From assembly GCA_029783825.1 (NCBI GenBank), contig JAREIK010001468.1, positions 4,696,261 through 4,760,260 on the forward strand: a stretch of DNA of 64,000 nucleotides, in the 5' to 3' direction. The notes under the pieces were generated by a model. That model saw only the letters and a list, made by a program, of their open reading frames with translations. It ran no database searches and had not been told where the DNA came from. This DNA is from Sapria himalayana (lineage: Eukaryota > Streptophyta > Magnoliopsida > Malpighiales > Rafflesiaceae). Shown here in pieces: positions 1-11,395 of the stretch (the first letter of the stretch is position 1; the number at the start of each line of letters is the position of its first letter). The position numbers were made by a program, and so were the translations under genes.

Positions 1-247
1 TCTCAATATCCAGTACATCAATTAAGATTAGAGTTCCTAAAATTTTTAATTTTTTTTGAAAACCCTAATTTGCCCAAAGAACTCTTTTGCACCAAAATGT
101 TAGAGTTTTCCCCTAAACCCTAATTTTTGGGGCACTTCAAAACTGTGAAAAACATAATGGGTATGGTACTATGCAGATGCACGCTCATTAACTTTCATCC
201 ACACACAGCCTAGGGTTTATTTTTCCTATAGTATTGCTCTGATACCA
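1..247 (-). mobile_element. Edge of LTR retrotransposon internal region
   Basis: Position 236-247 reads, on the minus strand, TGGTATCAGAGC. This is the classical plant initiator-Met tRNA primer-binding site of LTR retrotransposons, and it directly abuts a minus-strand LTR end (CTACA). The sequence from 235 down to 1 is therefore expected to be the 5' leader and start of the internal region of an element transcribed leftwards out of the window. No gag ORF is visible in these 235 bases. The primer site is clear; the element type (copia or gypsy) is not determined. Confidence 0.6.
236..247 (-). promoter_or_regulatory. Primer-binding site (initiator Met tRNA)
   Basis: The minus strand reads TGGTATCAGAGC, a perfect 12-base complement to the 3' end of plant initiator methionine tRNA. 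This is where reverse transcription of most plant LTR retrotransposons starts. Confidence 0.75.
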
Positions 248-1155
248 TGTAGAAGCCTAAGAAACAATAACAACTCAATAGCTTTTAATGAGAAAACTAA
301 AAATTCTACGAGGCTAACTCAAATTAAGCATTCAACCAATATAACATTAAAAAAAAAAATTTATAATAACAATAAAGCTAAAAATTACTACACATATAAC
401 TTTCAGTTAATCTTTCCTGACTATACAAGAGAATAAATGGGTTTTATTATCTCTAGTGAAACTAAATTGAAATAATGAAAAAATATTTCTTTGTTACGCT
501 TACGATGCATTTAACATCTTATCTAAGTTTGGTATATTGAATGTGTACCAATTTAAAAGAGGGTGGTGCAAGTATTTATGATATTCATCTTATCATTTGT
601 ATTAAAAAAAAAGGGTTATTGATATCATTTTATTTGTACAATTAGGCCTATCTAAATCAAATCTTGTCTAAATTAAACAAAAGATAATCCCAATTTTGCC
701 CCCATACTAAAATTAAACAAATATATATTAAAATCCTCTCTGAATTAATCGTTATGCCCCGATCAGATGGTAGTCCAATAAACTAGATGAACAAATTTTT
801 ATTAAAAAAAATTAAAAAAATTATATCTTGATGTTAAGTCATGGTTTAGTCATGAGACTTGTGTGCTAGGTAAAAATATTAATTCATGACTGACTCTAGC
901 AACTCATGAGAAACCCTAAGATTAATTACTCTACCAAGGCAAATATTCACCTAAACGTATGATATATAAAAAAATTATAAAAAAAAAAATAATTATTTAT
1001 GAGTTAAATTGAATAATTCATAAACTATCAGTAAGACAAATTATGTTATAGAGATAGACATTCAACATGACGATGATATGTGATGGCAAATTCGTCATTC
1101 AACATAATGCCACGAAAAAAAAAGTACCTTGCATAATTTCAAATTTGTAGTGTAA
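248..1155 (-). repeat. Probable LTR (about 908 bp) next to the primer site
   Basis: On the minus strand this stretch begins TGTTACACTA (near 1155) and ends CTACA immediately before the primer-binding site, giving TG...CA ends. It is AT-rich and has no ORF. The inner boundary is well supported by the primer site. The outer boundary at about 1155 is inferred only from the TG dinucleotide, since the partner LTR lies outside the window. It lies downstream of exon 7 of the fucosyltransferase gene and may separate that gene from its last exon. Confidence 0.5.
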
Positions 1156-1238
1156 CACCCTATGAGCTACTAGTATATCAAATTAGTTCCTCCCTAGCTT
1201 ACCTTCCCTATCACATGCACCAAATGACTACTCAATCA

Positions 1239-1420
1239 CCAACAACATGACAGTTTAATTAGCAAAAGAAGATGAACGCTCTTATCATGAAGTAGCGAGT
1301 TCGACCTCTCCAAGTAAGCCAGAGATGGAGTTGCCTACTCTAGCCCATAGGTAGCAAGGCCAACATATGGACTAAAAGATCATATGAATTGAGTTTGAAG
1401 AAGGAGAATAAAAAAAAATA
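1239..1420 (+). mobile_element. tRNA-derived SINE with target-site duplications
   Basis: A 182-bp insert is flanked by near-identical 12-bp direct repeats, ACTACTCAATCA (1227-1238) and ACTAATCAATCA (1421-1432). Near its start is an A-box-like stretch resembling a decayed TGGCTCAGTTGGTTAGC, followed by a pol III B-box-like GAGTTCGACCTC at about 1300. It ends in an A-rich tail (about 1409-1419). Its 3' part resembles the SINE remnants at 60558-60764 and 34108-34205 (shared words such as GAGTTTGAAG / GGGTTTGGAG). The duplication, tail and promoter boxes together support a retroposed SINE. Confidence 0.65.
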
Positions 1421-1467
1421 ACTAATCAATCATTAAATATAGCAACTTGAACTCTAAAAGCTCTAAG

Positions 1468-1777
1468 AGCAACTCCAATGGGAGTTGCCAAAAAATGAGT
1501 GCTAAATATCATTTTGCAAATTAAACAGTATTTTAGCACTCCTAAAACAATAATTTTGCTCCAACAGTAGGTGCCAAAATGAGGTGCTATTTTAATAATT
1601 AAATATTTTTTTATTCAAAAGTTATTTTTTCAACCCCTTGAGAGAGTTATTGGAGATGCAGAGTAGCCATAACTGCTATTTTGCATGCTCTCTTTTCTCT
1701 CTCCAAAGTTGCCAAATATGGCACCTCTATAGCTTGGATGACATTTTACAACCCCCTGTGCCACCCACGTTGGAGCT
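1468..1777. mobile_element. Candidate MITE with short terminal inverted repeats
   Basis: The left end is GAGCAACTCCAATGGGAGTT and the right end ACGTTGGAGCTAC, which are imperfectly inverted (GCAACTCCAA / GTAGCTCCAAC). The interior is AT-rich and non-coding, with repeated phrases such as GTGCCAAAATG and TTGGGTGCCATTTTGGC. GAGC-ACTCCAA-type ends are common in plant MITEs. No clean target-site duplication could be identified, so superfamily and exact ends are uncertain. It lies inside or downstream of the last visible intron of the fucosyltransferase gene. Confidence 0.4.
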
Positions 1778-1992
1778 ACAAAAATTATGATTTGGGTGCC
1801 ATTTTGGCAGTTACGGGGATGGCACCCTTGATGGCACCCTTGATCACCAATTGGTCATAAAAACACCACCTTTTACATCCTCCCCACATAAATATGTAAA
1901 AGGTGGCTGATGATGATGGTTGGAAAGATAAATATGCATGCGCTTTGCGATGTGGATGAGAAATATGTAATGGAGAGATGACAGATACAGAC

Positions 1993-3958
1993 CTTCGATG
2001 GCCTTCCACGACTCTGGCCATGTTCCCATCGTATGTGGGAAGAAAAATGTCACTCTCCAGAGAAACGAGATAGTCTAAAGCTGCCATTTGAGAAGAGTGA
2101 TTCTGGAAGAACCTGAGATCAGATGGCTCCAAAATTGTCTCTTTCCTAACCTGTTCCATGATCGAGCAGAGGGCTATTTTCAGGTTCAGAATCAATGGCT
2201 GATGATTTATAAAGAATCGCATAGCTTCAATCCACTGACCAGTTTCGGGTAATGCTCTGAGAGGCTTGCCATTCGCCTCTCTCCACCATATATTTCACCA
2301 GCAGCAACATAAATCTGCATGTTTGGATCGACATCCAGCGCTCTCAGGACCAGAGCTGTTTCTTCTGGTGTCAGAGGGCACAAGCCATCTCTCCTTTTCA
2401 AATCAGAATTAATTATTTTCTCTTTCCACCATGGATAGGCATATCTGTCCAGAGATTAGGGAGGAAGATGAATATTCAGGCTGTGAGTAATAGCAAGGTT
2501 GATTGGGTCGCATGACAAGCAAACCTCATTCTCGTGAGCTCTTCCACCTCTTCGTTGCTGCAACCCTGGGTGCACCCAGAAAATGCCAGCATGTCCATTT
2601 CATATCTTAGATGAAGCACTAAGAAAGAGCCCCTTTCCCTCAGGAGCTCAATTACTCTTTGGCCCAGTTCCTCAATCTGAAAAGTGAATCTCAGGGCATT
2701 ATAATTTACACGGCATCGCAACTTTTGAATCTGTGAAGGCTGGTTATTAGCAAGCCGTGTATCAGTTCTATTCAGATGAACCACTTTGTACTTCCGTATC
2801 AGAGGAAGAATCTGTAGAGGAAAAGATCACATTGGCACCCAACCACACACAGAGGAAAGAGGAAGAATCTGCAAGGTGAGAAGCAATTCTTGAGCATGGC
2901 AGTGTGTAGGGAAGTACCCGTTTGCGATAATAAGAGATGTCGGACCAGCTAACTGGTGGCATGGAAAAAGTCATTCCCAGCTCCTTTCTCCTCTTCAACC
3001 TGGGAGGCAATTCTCTTAATATTCGAACTTCATCTCTCAGAGAAGTAATAAAATGGCCCACATCAAATATGTCTTGAAAATCACTGCAAGCGATTAACAG
3101 TGAAACAAGTAAAAACCCACGTGAAAAAGCAAAAATGTGGGGCGATATGATATAATTTTCAGGGAAATGCGAATTATAGAGGCACCTGGGATCAGCCCAG
3201 AAGGAAGTTTTATCCAGCTCGGGGACTATGAGTGTGACATTCAGATATCTTGCTATGGCGACCATATCGCAAATCTAACAACAAATGAACATGAAATGCT
3301 TTCACGGACAAGCAAACAAGTTAGAGATTAACATGATAAATGCACCAGACCAACCACTTACTGCTGCTCTCATTTGATTGAGGCCACCATTGCAAGAGAT
3401 CATGAGATATCCATTGTTTTTATAAACCCCTGCAAGCAGCACAACGAAATGTAAGCTTCGTTTTGCAGAACACGGGGAGGCAATCAACATGATTGAGGGA
3501 AAGATCATGCTGAAATATGATGGGTTCTGTATGCCAGAGGACATTTTGAGCAAGTATGAAGCAGCCATGGAAAAGCGTTTGGCATCCACGAAGCAAGTTA
3601 GGTTTAGAAGAGGGATTATGATATCAGATGACTTACTCTTTGGTGGCAAAACTCGAGCAGGAACTGCTGGAACCTTCTCTTGGACTGCTGCCGCTGCAGC
3701 AGCAGGTTCGTGCAAGAAACAAGATGGCCAACCTTTGAGAACCCTAGGCCCCCACATTGCCCCGATTGTCGTCAATTGAACGATGCAGGTCCACAAGAAA
3801 ATTGATGTTGTGGCACGAATCAACCACAGCTTCAGTTTAGACCGCGACATCTTCTTCCCCTTCTCCACTCCCTTCACCAAGCCCATTTCCTTTTCTCTCT
3901 CTTCTTCGACCTCCTCAGCATGGGTTTCATTCATCTCGGCCGTGCACATTCCCCCCAT
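1993..3958 (-). CDS. Protein O-fucosyltransferase family protein, 3' end missing
   Basis: Seven exons: 3637-3958, 3362-3429, 3186-3274, 2918-3083, 2525-2811, 2240-2444 and 1993-2150. All have GT-AG introns and consistent phases, giving 431 codons plus two bases. The start is the first ATG (3958), because an in-frame TAA lies just upstream. The protein is a type II membrane protein: an acidic N-terminus, one membrane segment at about residues 43-68, then the plant GT106/O-FucT fold. Recognisable motifs are [10 protein letters not shown] (about 119-128), [14 protein letters not shown] (about 282-295, with the conserved Arg), [42 protein letters not shown] and [15 protein letters not shown] at the end. 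Family members act in the Golgi or secretory pathway and transfer fucose to proteins or cell-wall glycans; the acceptor here is unknown. Exon 7 ends at a good donor (AG|GTCTGT), but the usual terminal exon (LGFKKT-type motif) is absent from 1-1992. Confidence 0.9.
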
Positions 3959-4720
3959 CGACTCGCATTCTTCTGCTAAATGACCGATTTCCAATAATTT
4001 TTAAATAATGTGGAATTCTTAGGAAGATTGGACGCCCAATTGAGCATTTGAGCGATCAAAACAACAAAGAGTCGTTCTGCCTATCAGAATCGTCCAGATC
4101 CAAATCTTCGGGAAGATACTCAGCGAACAAAATTGAGAACGAAATTACAATCTTAATTCCCTGCTGAAAGCCATGGAGATTGTCTCCAATTCACCTAAAA
4201 ACCCTAAGTGACGCTGAGTTGAACGTAAAATCCGGATGTTGGTTCATCACAATGCAAGTTCGCGTCCAAAACTAAAATTCAGAGGCCACCTCAAAATCCA
4301 AAGCGCGATGGCAATTCTCCAGAACATGCCACAAGTCCACAACAGCCATGAAAAAAAGTATCGAATCATCCAAGGGATTCACGCTTTGGTCCGAGGGTAA
4401 TTAACTCCTAAAATTCGCAAAAATAGGAAAAAAAAAAAATCCTCATTGACTGCAATCACAAGACAGCACGGATGGAGAAAAAGATTGCAAAAAGAAGGCT
4501 GATGCCTGAACACTGAGATTCAGGGGGAAAGCATGGTGCGTGCGAGACGAAAAGAGAAAGGCAGGGGATAACGGTTGATCGCGCAGCACACATTTTCCAT
4601 TTTCTCACAAAACTGGCTAGAGTTGACAAGAATACCTGTTTGACCCATGTATACACCCATCATCCAACCAACGTGTGGTCGGCACTCACCAGCCAATCTA
4701 GATTTGTACACAGAAAATAC
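3959..4720 (-). promoter_or_regulatory. 5' UTR/promoter region of the fucosyltransferase gene
   Basis: This stretch upstream of the start codon is less AT-rich than the surroundings, as expected for host-gene flank. It contains a short upstream ORF of nine codons plus stop at 4145-4174 (minus, starting MAFSREL). If the transcript reaches that far, the uORF could damp translation. No TATA box was assigned with confidence and the transcription start is unknown. Two short minus-strand open frames at 4456-4711 have no recognisable similarity and are probably chance. Confidence 0.4.
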
Positions 4721-4933
4721 AAGAATTAAAAAATTAAAAATTTAACTATAAAAAAGATCATGTTCGTCACTTTTTTATTAAAAAAAATATGACAGTTGTG
4801 CAGAATAATGAACTCTCCAAAAAATATGGCAACGGCCTGCGGCAATTTCTCTCATTTTGTTTGGTAAATTATGCTTTGGATCAAAACCAATTTTATTCTG
4901 CCTAGAGTTTATTTCTAATAGATTTTATTACAT

Positions 4934-5274
4934 CATCTCCAACCATATTTAACAAAATAGCTACTCAAAATATATTTAAATATTAAATTCACTAATTTAT
5001 CTAGCAATTTTTTAGAATACACTCCAACCACACTCTCTATTTTAGACCTAACTTCCAATAATTTTTAAAAAGTCAAAACATATATATAGAGAGAGATAGA
5101 AAGAAAAAAAGAGATAAAATTTAGAAAGCTCAAATGACTATCCAAATTTATTGAGCCATTTGAGTAAACTAGAAAATAGAAAGTGAAATAGAGAGTGGGT
5201 TAGAAAGAATTTTTTGTGTTTAGCTAACTAAAATAACTAAAAATAAATAAATAGCGAGCCTGTTGGAAATGCTC
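4934..5274. mobile_element. MITE with GAGCATYTCCAAC-type inverted ends
   Basis: The left end CATCTCCAACC and right end GTTGGAAATGCTC form an inverted repeat (minus of the right end: GAGCATTTCCAAC). Both are flanked by TTACAT (4928-4933 and 5275-5280), consistent with a target-site duplication. Inside is about 340 bp of AT-rich non-coding DNA with matching inner stretches (AAAATAGCTA near the left, TAGCGAGC near the right). This is a typical short non-autonomous DNA transposon; the superfamily is not certain. Confidence 0.6.
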
Positions 5275-5419
5275 TTACATGTAGTAATGATACAAACTTA
5301 AAATAAATCTTACTCTTGTGTAAAGTTTTAATTTATACCTCCATCACTATAATCTATAGAGACATATTTAGGTCACTTGTAATTTTATAAAATATTAATA
5401 ATTTTTCATCATTTATTAA

Positions 5420-7519
5420 AAGATAATATATCATGATCATCATCCCACTTGAGAAATGTGACATGTTTGGTTTGATTAGTTATATTTAATATAATATAAA
5501 ATACGTTAAAATCCCATGTAGATTTTTTAGTTTTTTAAATATAATACTTTTATAAATTTAGTAAATTACTCACAATCTCAAAAATTTTAGAAAAAAAAGT
5601 AAACAAAAATAGGTCAAGATCTATAATATCTAGCCATTTAAAGTAAATCAAATTCCAGAGAATGTCATGAATAAGAAAATACCATCAGGTTAAAATATCA
5701 AAATACAAAAAAAAATTATTTATACAAAATAACCATTATAGCCAAATATATAACAAAATTTCAAAAAAACTCCATCTGAATGCTCCACCAAAAGTATTGC
5801 ATAGATTTTCAAGCTTCAGAATTGAATTTGGACATCAATAAGTTTTATACCTGGGGAAAATAAGGGTAAGCAACTAATACCCAATAAAAAAATCTCAAAA
5901 AAAATATGGAAAATTCTATATTTTACCTCCATAGCAACATATGTTTTCTCATATACAATTTAAGAGTCTGAAAATAAGTTTTATAACATCAATGCATATA
6001 TATATATATATATATATATGACTATACAAATTCATAAAATCATAATGTGTACACGTGTAAGTTTTCAAAATATTTATTTGTCAATCTTCATCTCATTCTC
6101 ACATATATGCATAAATTATGCATATCAAGGCTCCACTAGGCCATAATGAGACATGTAGAAAAAAAAAACTAACCTGCAAGCTCCAACCTAGCTATCTGCC
6201 CCTCTAGGAAATACACTTTCCCACTCCCATGGTCCAAAGACTTGAGAGAGATTTATCAATTTTCAACCCGACAACCACCGCCTCCACATGGTGGGACTTC
6301 ATCACAAGTGCGCAAGTGATTTAGGGTTATTCTCATAAGGGTGTATCTATTTTATGTCTCCGTAGATATTCTTGCAATGTTAACCCATCATGTTCTTTCT
6401 AGGATTAATAGTCATCTCAAAACTCCATATATAGAATATTTATTTTTCCAAAATTATTCAAATTTCATTCAAAATATCATATAGCTCAAATAACATTAAA
6501 TTATTTCTTATATATATATATATCAACTTAATCTCATTTCAAACGTAGCAAAATAATCTTTCAATCATGATTTTTTTACATCATTTACATATAACCAAAT
6601 AATAGTTTTGCTTTTTTAGAAAAATAACTTTCTCTAAATAAACACATGGGTAAATAAGTTTCCGAAGTTATAAAAAAAGATATATCTTGGTGTCAAATTT
6701 ATGATTTTTCATCAATTAATCATATATCTTACTAAATGATTTAAATGTTACAACAAATTATTTCAAATACTTTAAAACAAAAGGTTTTAATCACATATAT
6801 AAAATACCATATTAAAAAGTATGTATACGTAACTAACAATGCAAAACATAAAATTTTACATGAGTTTCTAGGGATTATTTACCTTTACTAAGTTTTTTCA
6901 TGACTTAAGACTCAAAACCTAGCTTCAATACTTAAATCTTAGATCTATAATCACATTTTAAACTCAAACAAAATAAAAGAAAAAGAGGGTTGAGAATTTA
7001 TAAAATTTCAAACATAACTTAAAAAATCAAGCAAGGAAAAAATAAATATATCAACTAACCTCAACCTTAACCTTCATTTATGAGATTACAACCATTCCAT
7101 AATTATTTTTGATTGAAACGAATGATTCATCATGCTTAATCAGTTCATAGAATGAACTTACACCAAAAATCATGAAATTTATATTTTATGTCAATGATTT
7201 TTGTAAAAATTTGAGGAAGAACCAAAGAAATCCAAATGAGAAGTAGAGAGTCATGAAATGGAAAGAAAAACAAAAAAAATGAAAATTTTATTTTTCGGTT
7301 AATAGAAAATGACCAAATTGCTCTCAATGGTTCAAATCGGCCTTTCTTTTTCTCTAAAACTTAATATCTAGCAAATTTAAAATCATTCTTCATTCTTCAT
7401 TTCTAAATCTTTTTAAAAATAATTTTTAAAAACTCTCTCTCTCTCTCTCTCTATTTGATAAACTTTTTAAATTCAAAGTAATTGACATGAAGAAATTATT
7501 TTTTCTAGGTCGCATAACA
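5420..7519 (-). repeat. 3' LTR of the gypsy element
   Basis: This aligns collinearly with 11396-13398. Shared landmarks include TTTGGTTTGATTAG at 5467 and 11450, 'CTCAAAACCTAGCTT' at 6911 and 12770, and TTTCTAGGTC at 7503 and 13384. On the minus strand the LTR begins TGTTATGCGACC. It contains a (TA)n run near 5996-6019 and a (CT)n run at 7433-7454. The left boundary is approximate to about 15 bases because the ends have drifted. Confidence 0.75.
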
Positions 7520-7586
7520 ATACCCCACTTATTTATATTTCATCCTCAAAATTAAACTTTCATGATTTGAAGAGATGTGAATAAGT

Positions 7587-8105
7587 TTATTGCCTTTCCT
7601 CTAAGTTCTGCCACATCGCTTCTTCAACCCCATGATATTGCCATAGAATCTTCACTATGTGTATCACATTATTTCTCAACTTTTTGGTATTTCTATCAAT
7701 GATATGTATTGGAGCCTCTTCACATATATCATTCTCATGTAATGAAACTACCACATAATCTAATACATAGACAAAGTCTAGATAATACTTTCTTAGCATA
7801 AGCTTCTCTTTCTTTCCAAACCAATAAATATCATTGTGAGGCAACACCTTGAGAAAAACTCAATCTCCACCATCAAATTCCAACATTTTTCTTCTTTGAT
7901 ATGCATAGCTTTTTTGCCTACTCTGAGTGGTAAATAATTTATCATGAACAACTTCGACATTCTTAGTAGTCTCATGAATTAGTTTTGGTTCTAGTTTGAT
8001 CAATTCACCCAACTCATCCCAACACACCAAGGATCTACATGGTCTATGACTACCAAATAATGTTTCGAAAGGTCCAAGCCCACGTGGATGTGCAACATGT
8101 GGCAA
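7587..8105 (-). pseudogene. Gypsy integrase C-terminal fragment
   Basis: Minus-strand frames read PFETLFG, then LCWDELGE, ETTKNV and QSRQKSYA, then in another frame KYYLDFVYVLDYV...APIHIIDRN...LRNNVIHIVKILWQYHGVEEAMW. These are the last part of a Ty3/gypsy integrase, including the linker with the QSRQKSYAD-type motif and the chromodomain-like tail. A frameshift near 7850 separates the two parts, so no functional enzyme is possible. The upstream half of the integrase is beyond the insertion at 8066-8433, where AMSP (about 8445) should join FETLFG. Confidence 0.8.
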
Positions 8106-8433
8106 GCACCTCCCCTAAGTTGAGTGCTCGAGTTAAGCCCAAACCTCAAGCCCCAACCAAGTGCCTAAACCTTCTAGAAGTGGAACCGAGTCGTGGAGGG
8201 TTAGATGGGGTTGGGTGGAAGTGAGATCGAGATGGTGACAATGAGGGTGAGTCAAGTCGAGTGTGAGTCTGTCTAGGACTTGGTGTCCTAACTAGTTAGC
8301 TATGCTAGGCTCGGCCTAGGATGGGATAATCGGGCATGAACCAGCCTAACTTGATACAACTCCCCTGAATTTGCCCAGCCTCAGGGCTTAGACTGATCAT
8401 ACCATGCTCGGCACGGCCCTTTTGACACCTCTA
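8066..8433. mobile_element. hAT-type short element inside the gypsy integrase
   Basis: A GC-rich insert ends CCCTTTTGACACCTCTA at 8433. This is the same terminus (minus: TAGAGGTGTCAAAAGGGC) as the elements ending at 21098, 38347, 53416 and 62452. The left end near 8066 is worn (GAAAGGTCCAAGCCC). It splits the integrase reading between AMSP on one side and FETLFG on the other. The flanks AATGTTTC and ATTGTTTG look like a decayed 8-bp target duplication. There is no coding potential. The right boundary is firm; the left is good to about 10 bases. Confidence 0.65.
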
Positions 8434-9300
8434 ATTGTTTGGACTCATAGCAATTATTTTTTAATTCTACATAAGCACACAATCTAAGTCATTTATGGAT
8501 GCTTAAATGAAAATCACATGAGGTGATATATCATATGGAAATATAATAATTTAGAAAGCAACCTCATACTTCTCTTTCCACTCAAAACAAATGTTCTTCC
8601 TAGTGAAATTAGTTAATGGCAAGGTAATACAAAACAAATTTTCAACAAAATGATAATAGTAACCCACCAAACCCAAGAAATGATGTACCTCGGTTATTAT
8701 AGTTGGTATTAGCCATTCAAACACAGCCTTCACATTCTTAGGGTTCATAGAAATTATTTCCCTGGTCACCATGTGACCCAAAAACTGAATACTAGTTAAC
8801 CCAAAAATTATAGTTTGACCACTTAGCATACAATTGATGCTCATGAAGAGTTTGAAAAACCAATTGAAGATATTGCTCATTCTTCTCTTATATTTTTTGA
8901 TTATATTCATTCCTCATCAATAAAAACAATAATAAATATATCAAGGAAAAACCAAAATACTCGGTTCATTAATTCTATAAACACTGCCAATGTATTTATC
9001 ATACCAAAAGGAAGTACCAGAATCTCATAGTGACCATATCAGGTCCAACAAGTTATCTTAGGCATGTCATATTTTTTTATCCTCAACTGATGATATCTTG
9101 ATCTCAAGTCTATTTTTTGAGAAAAATTAGGCTGGTCAAAAAGTCATCTATATGATGAAGTGGATACTTGTTCTTGATAGTTACATGATTCAACTTTTTG
9201 TAGTTCATACATAACAATAAAGACCCATTATGCTTTTTTGCAAGAGAATAGAAGCTCCCTATGGTGACAACTTGGATATATGAACCCCTTAGTAAGCAAG
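8434..9300 (-). pseudogene. Gypsy reverse transcriptase/RNase H and integrase remnants
   Basis: The 8551-8910 frame reads QFLGHMVTREIISMNPKNV..VFEWLIP..ITEVHHFLGLVGYYYHFVE and ends CFEWKEKYEVAF. This is the RT thumb/connection and RNase H start of Ty3/gypsy. Between 9000 and 9170 further minus frames give FSQKIDLRS.YHQLRI, DMPK and [13 protein letters not shown], the RT core upstream of it. The catalytic YxDD block between them is not readable, and stops and shifts are frequent. 8434-8550 gives DLDCV...IIAMSP, the integrase just before the 'SPFE' motif. Confidence 0.8.
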
Positions 9301-9619
9301 TCCTGAAGTTGATTTTATAGCTCTTTCAATTCAACTAGTACCATTCATTAAGTAGACATAGAAATGAGCTTAGTTCCTAAGACCAAATCAATGCAAAATT
9401 CTATCTCCCTTGGAGGTGGCAGACTAGGTAGCTCTTTGGGAAATAGATTTTCAAACTTTTTCAATACTACCATCTATGATCAATGAGTCTTAATTTAAAT
9501 CCCCACTACTTTGTTTAAGAGAACAAAACACAATTTATTCATTTTTTTCACTATAAGTCTAGCCACCAAGTTAAAGTTACAAAGCCCGACTCCACTTTTA
9601 AGCACAAAAAGAGTTTATC

Positions 9620-9850
9620 TAACTCGAAATATGACTTGCCTCCTATGACAATCTAGCACAACATAAAACATTGACAAGCAATCCAATCATTGGATTATGT
9701 CATAGCCAAAAAAATTTAAGAGTAAAAAATCAACCCAAATAGACAAGTCTTCAAAATGGAGCTCACAATTTTTACACATCATATATACATATTGAAGCTG
9801 AATTTCCCAATGGAGAAGCAAGGCACAAACTAGTGTCAAACTCCTCAGGT
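9620..9850 (-). pseudogene. Gypsy aspartic protease remnant
   Basis: Minus-strand translation with shifts gives EEFDTSLCLASPLGN, CELHFEDLSIWVDFLLLNFFGYDI and VVLDCHRRQVIF. This matches the stretch after the protease catalytic site in Ty3/gypsy polyproteins (L.VSTPLG...C...DL..LDLxxFDVILGMDWL..HxVxxDCxxKxVxF). The catalytic D-S/T-G itself is not evident. It lies between gag and RT, as expected. Confidence 0.65.
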
Positions 9851-10184
9851 TCCACCCTCAAAATATTTACAAAGAAGTAGAAAATAAAAGAATGAGAAGT
9901 ACTAGTATAAAAAAAACATGTACACAAGTTATAAAAACAAAGAGCATACCTTCCACTATTGTGTCTATGATTAATTCCTCCTCTAGAGTATGAAAGATGG
10001 AAAAAGTTTATCTTTGATTCAAAGATATCTTTCCTTTATCCTTCTCAACTATGATGCAGTGGAAGTAGCTAGACTTTGTTGGACAGGATCATTTGAATCA
10101 TGGAGGCCTATAGACTAAGCTAAAAAAGTATCTCTTCATGTTGAAATAATTTCTTTTGGTATCACTTAATAGAAAAATCGAGGG

Positions 10185-10682
10185 CAATATTTTCTCATGT
10201 GCTCTTCTTGCCTACAACCAAAACATTTGAATGTCTAGAATGAAGTCCACACTAGAAATAGCTATCATCATGTGATGCACCAATAGATATTAGCCATAAC
10301 ATAGTTTAGGCAATAAGAGAAGTATATGACCCCTTCTTCCACATGGAAGCTCTAATTAAACCATATTTCTTGGTCATTTTAAGTTTCTTCTTGTGATCCT
10401 CATGGATCCTCATGGCATCATCTCTTTCTATCTCCACTAAGAGAGTACATTCAACCAAATCACTATAATCATGAACATTTAAATCCACGACCTTGAGAAA
10501 AGAGATGACTCGAGTCCTTGCTCAAAGCATTGGGCTCTCATCTCCTCCATGGTAATCAAGTAAGGAGTAAATTGGATTAACTCAAAAAACTTTTTTTCAT
10601 ATCCGACAACACTCATATTATCTTGTACTGATTTGTTAAATTCATGATCCTTTGCTTCTTTTGTAGCCTCACCAAACTCCAT
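10185..10682 (-). pseudogene. Gypsy gag remnant with intact zinc knuckle
   Basis: 10479-10682 reads AKDHEFNKSVQDNMSVVGYEKKFFEL..FTPYLITMEEMRAQCFEQGL, and 10306-10488 reads DYSDLVECTLLVEIERDDAMRI. Together these are a typical retrotransposon gag (PF03732-like) region. Downstream, at about 10185-10226, the frame gives CFGCRQEEHMRKYC, a perfect CX2CX4HX4C knuckle. The reading is broken by shifts between these parts. Confidence 0.8.
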
Positions 10683-11395
10683 TCATGTCAAATGAGTTAC
10701 ATCTCAAGTTCTAAAGATACATTCTCACCAAAATTCTACTTCTCATAGAAAGAAGGAAGTCACAATAAGAATTTTGAAGTTATTTAGAATACATATGTTA
10801 TCCATCTTCTTCTTGATGAGGTATAGCCATGATTATGCTACTGTCGGTTTAGGATCACTAGAAAATGAAGAAGATCTTTGTTTTTAAAACTTTATTAGAT
10901 ACCATATTCTCCTATGCACTCTTTCTTGATCTTGTGTGAGATGAGGAACTATTAGTGCACCACCTCCACTGACACCATCATTTCCTTACACTGTCTGACC
11001 AATTATGTCAACCATTCCATGAAAAACCTCAAGCATGGCCTCTCATGGTGCATTTTAGGGCCATCATGCTGAAAATGAGATCATTGGGGCTCTCCTATAG
11101 CAATTCTACTTGCTAAGGACGGACATCCCACCCACGGCCCCTTCTTTTTTTTTTTGGTAGTCATAGTTTGTTTCTATAAAAAACAAAGCACCTTAGTAAT
11201 AATTTAAGAGGAGATCCAATTTTTCAAAAACATAAAAAAACTCAACATCTTATACTCCAAAGTGTATGAAAAATAAATACACTGGTTTTTAATTTTTGAA
11301 GTACACAAACAAGCAAGTCCAAATTACTAATTAGACTAACATACTTAATAGTTCATGCACACACAATGTAACTCTAGAAAATCTCTCTCTAATAT

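Noticed and set aside
1144..1160. Plus-strand gypsy LTR start (TGTAACACCC)
   Set aside because: The primer-binding site at 236-247 shows the adjacent LTR is on the minus strand. The plus-strand motif is the complement of its TGTTACA start.
3959..3994. Extending the fucosyltransferase start to 3994
   Set aside because: That position is TTG, not ATG, and an in-frame TAA lies a few codons upstream. The first ATG is at 3958.
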